Below are positions 62,875-64,000 of a stretch of DNA of 64,000 nucleotides, one piece after another. The position numbers were made by a program, and so were the translations under genes. Location: contig CAUZRQ010000003.1 of the NCBI GenBank assembly GCA_963582065.1, forward strand, positions 62,001 through 126,000, written 5' to 3'. The notes beneath the pieces were generated by a model that was not told where the DNA came from, ran no database searches, and saw only the letters and a list, made by a program, of their open reading frames with translations. The stretch's first letter is position 1. Each line of letters starts with the position of its first letter. Origin of the DNA: UBA8437 sp963582065. Lineage in GTDB: Bacteria; Planctomycetota; Planctomycetia; Planctomycetales; Planctomycetaceae.

Positions 62875-64000
62875 AAAGGAACTCGTTGGCGTTGAACAGC
62901 ACCCGCGCCAGGGCGGGCAGGCCGTGACGCGTGGAGAATGAGAGTGAGGTTTTGGCTTCGTCGGCATTGGGGGGACGCCCAAAACAGAGACGGAAAGCGA
63001 GGTGGATCTGGGCCGGCAGGGTGTTGCCGGCTTCGAGTCGTACACGTGTGGCCAGACGGTCGGCCATCCGCAGGCCGAAATCGCTGTTGAGCAGCGACAG
63101 CGCCTGCAGCGGGGTGGTGGTGACGGCGCGGCGGGGTGTCTTCGTCGAGGGGTCCGGGCAGTCGAAGGCGTCCAGGAATCGGCTGCGTCCGGAGCGGATG
63201 ACGGTGCGGTAGATGCTGCGCCGAGCGAAGGTGGTGCCGATCGGATCACCGACGTCGTAGAACTGCGAGTTGTTGGTGAACGTGGTGAAGTCGTAGAAGC
63301 CGGGACCACCGATTTCGCGGTTGAGCGAACCGGAAACCGCCAGCAGGCTGTCCCGAAGAGCTTCGGCCTCGAGTCGCCGAGGTGAATGCCGCCAGAGCAG
63401 ACGGTTGGCTGCGTCTTTGGCTGCCGCGGAGGGGCGAAACCGGGATGCCTGCTGGTAGGTGGCGGAGGTCAGGATCAGGCGATGGATGTGCTTGAGGCTC
63501 CAGTCGTGCTGAACCAGTTGATTGGCAAGCCAGTCGAGCAGGCGGGGGTGCGATGGGAGGCCGCCGTTGAGTCCGAAATCGCTGGGGGTTTCGACCAGCC
63601 CGGCACCGAAGTGGTGCAGCCAGATCCGGTTGACGATGACCCGGCTGAACAACGGATTGCGAAGATGGGTGATCCAACTGGCCAACGCGGTACGCCGCGG
63701 AGGGTCGGGAGCATCGGACTGGACCCGAAAGTCGGCCGGTCCACCGGGAACTGCAGAAACTCCGCCGGGAGAGACGGCCGGACCCGGAGTCTTGGGATCG
63801 CCTCGAGTCAGCACGTGCGTCACGCCCGGAGGTTGCGGCGAGACCGCATACGTTTTCCAGGTGTTCCATCGAGTTGACAGCTCGGTGATATGGTCGATTT
63901 CGAACTTCAGGTGCGTTCGCCGTCGTTGGTCCGAATGCGACAGCGCGGCCTGAAAATCCTGTTCGGAGATGGCTTTCGCGAGCGGGCCGGCTGATGCAAG
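62864..64000 (-). CDS. DUF1549/DUF1553 protein (5' part beyond the window)
   Basis: The visible 378 C-terminal residues include the DUF1553 core (RTALASWITHLRNPLFSRVIVNRIWLHHFG, shown here in part as RNPLFSRVIVNRIWLHHF, then GLVETPSDFGLNGG and HPRLLDWLANQLV). The frame is open to the last base of the window, so the start, and usually a cytochrome-c-like PSCyt and a DUF1549 domain, are outside. These large proteins are characteristic of Planctomycetota and sit with DUF1501 genes, as here. Function unknown. Confidence 0.88.
   Translation of the reverse strand, partial: LASAGPLAKAISEQDFQAALSHSDQRRRTHLKFEIDHITELSTRWNTWKTYAVSPQPPGVTHVLTRGDPKTPGPAVSPGGVSAVPGGPADFRVQSDAPDPPRRTALASWITHLRNPLFSRVIVNRIWLHHFGAGLVETPSDFGLNGGLPSHPRLLDWLANQLVQHDWSLKHIHRLILTSATYQQASRFRPSAAAKDAANRLLWRHSPRRLEAEALRDSLLAVSGSLNREIGGPGFYDFTTFTNNSQFYDVGDPIGTTFARRSIYRTVIRSGRSRFLDAFDCPDPSTKTPRRAVTTTPLQALSLLNSDFGLRMADRLATRVRLEAGNTLPAQIHLAFRLCFGRPPNADEAKTSLSFSTRHGLPALARVLFNANEFLYVD

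Noticed and set aside
61441..63309. Extended start for the second DUF1501 protein into the DUF1549/1553 gene
   Set aside because: The extra 145 codons are an out-of-frame reading of the upstream gene, and the Tat signal starts normally from the ATG at 62874.

Overview
The window looks like a chromosomal segment from a member of the Planctomycetota. It is GC-rich and densely coding. It carries gene families that are typical of, or strongly enriched in, that phylum: two DUF1501 proteins beside a DUF1549/DUF1553 protein, a DUF1559 prepilin-like protein, a two-domain DUF1080 lipoprotein, a giant DUF4175-like membrane protein, EF-hand proteins with Gly-rich linkers, FHA-cyclase and Ser/Thr-kinase signalling genes, and many GTG/TTG starts. 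No tRNA, rRNA, insertion sequence, prophage or CRISPR array was seen. The genus cannot be named from sequence alone.

Layout. 1-3.7 kb: DUF58 and TgpA-like transglutaminase genes, a pair often found with a MoxR ATPase. 3.9-12.2 kb: a Gly-rich EF-hand membrane protein, then a TolC-like outer-membrane lipoprotein, a MacA/HlyD-type adaptor with four EF-hands fused to its C terminus, and a MacB-type permease with no ATPase nearby. 12.2-19 kb (minus): a translationally coupled trio (M81 peptidase, Nramp-like transporter lacking the usual metal motifs, FAD oxidoreductase), then a TPR lipoprotein and a DUF1559 protein. 19.2-22.1 kb (minus): a Ni/Co ECF transporter (cbiM-cbiQ-cbiO) followed by a small beta-carbonic-anhydrase-like gene. 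22.3-28.9 kb: a THUMP-like methyltransferase, a Gfo/Idh/MocA oxidoreductase, a DAACS symporter with a large insertion and a GAF-SpoIIE phosphatase. 28.9-33.2 kb (minus): a small zinc-ribbon protein, and a receptor Ser/Thr kinase overlapping an FHA-guanylate/adenylate-type cyclase whose purine-specifying residues are replaced.

33.5-39.8 kb: gyrA with an unusual quinolone region, a dTDP-glucose 4,6-dehydratase, prfB with a classical CTT-TGA programmed frameshift, and a DUF1080 lipoprotein. 39.9-44.8 kb (minus): a hypothetical protein, then korA-korB flanked on each side by a CBS-pair protein. 45-53 kb: a divergent kinase with a beta-helix ectodomain, pyrB with a degenerate (probably non-catalytic) dihydroorotase, a NYN-domain protein, a lipoprotein, an APC permease and a small protein. 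53-57 kb (minus): a UGA-containing SelW-like selenoprotein gene with a bacterial SECIS-like hairpin, then the DUF4175-like giant. 57-58.9 kb: a sodium:solute symporter coupled to a 43-residue one-helix protein. 58.9-64 kb (minus): a DUF1549/1553 protein (cut by the window edge), two DUF1501 proteins and a phytanoyl-CoA dioxygenase-like enzyme in one probable operon.

The most unusual item is the SelW-like gene at 53062-53277. A conventional reading breaks it at an in-frame UGA. It reads through as CxxU followed by a normal Rdx-family sequence, and a perfect 7-bp stem with a GGTCT loop lies 21 nt after the UGA. Other points worth a second look are the EF-hand-fused adaptor, the altered cyclase active site, the Nramp-like protein without DPGN/MPH motifs, the HxH-less dihydroorotase and the symporter small subunit.
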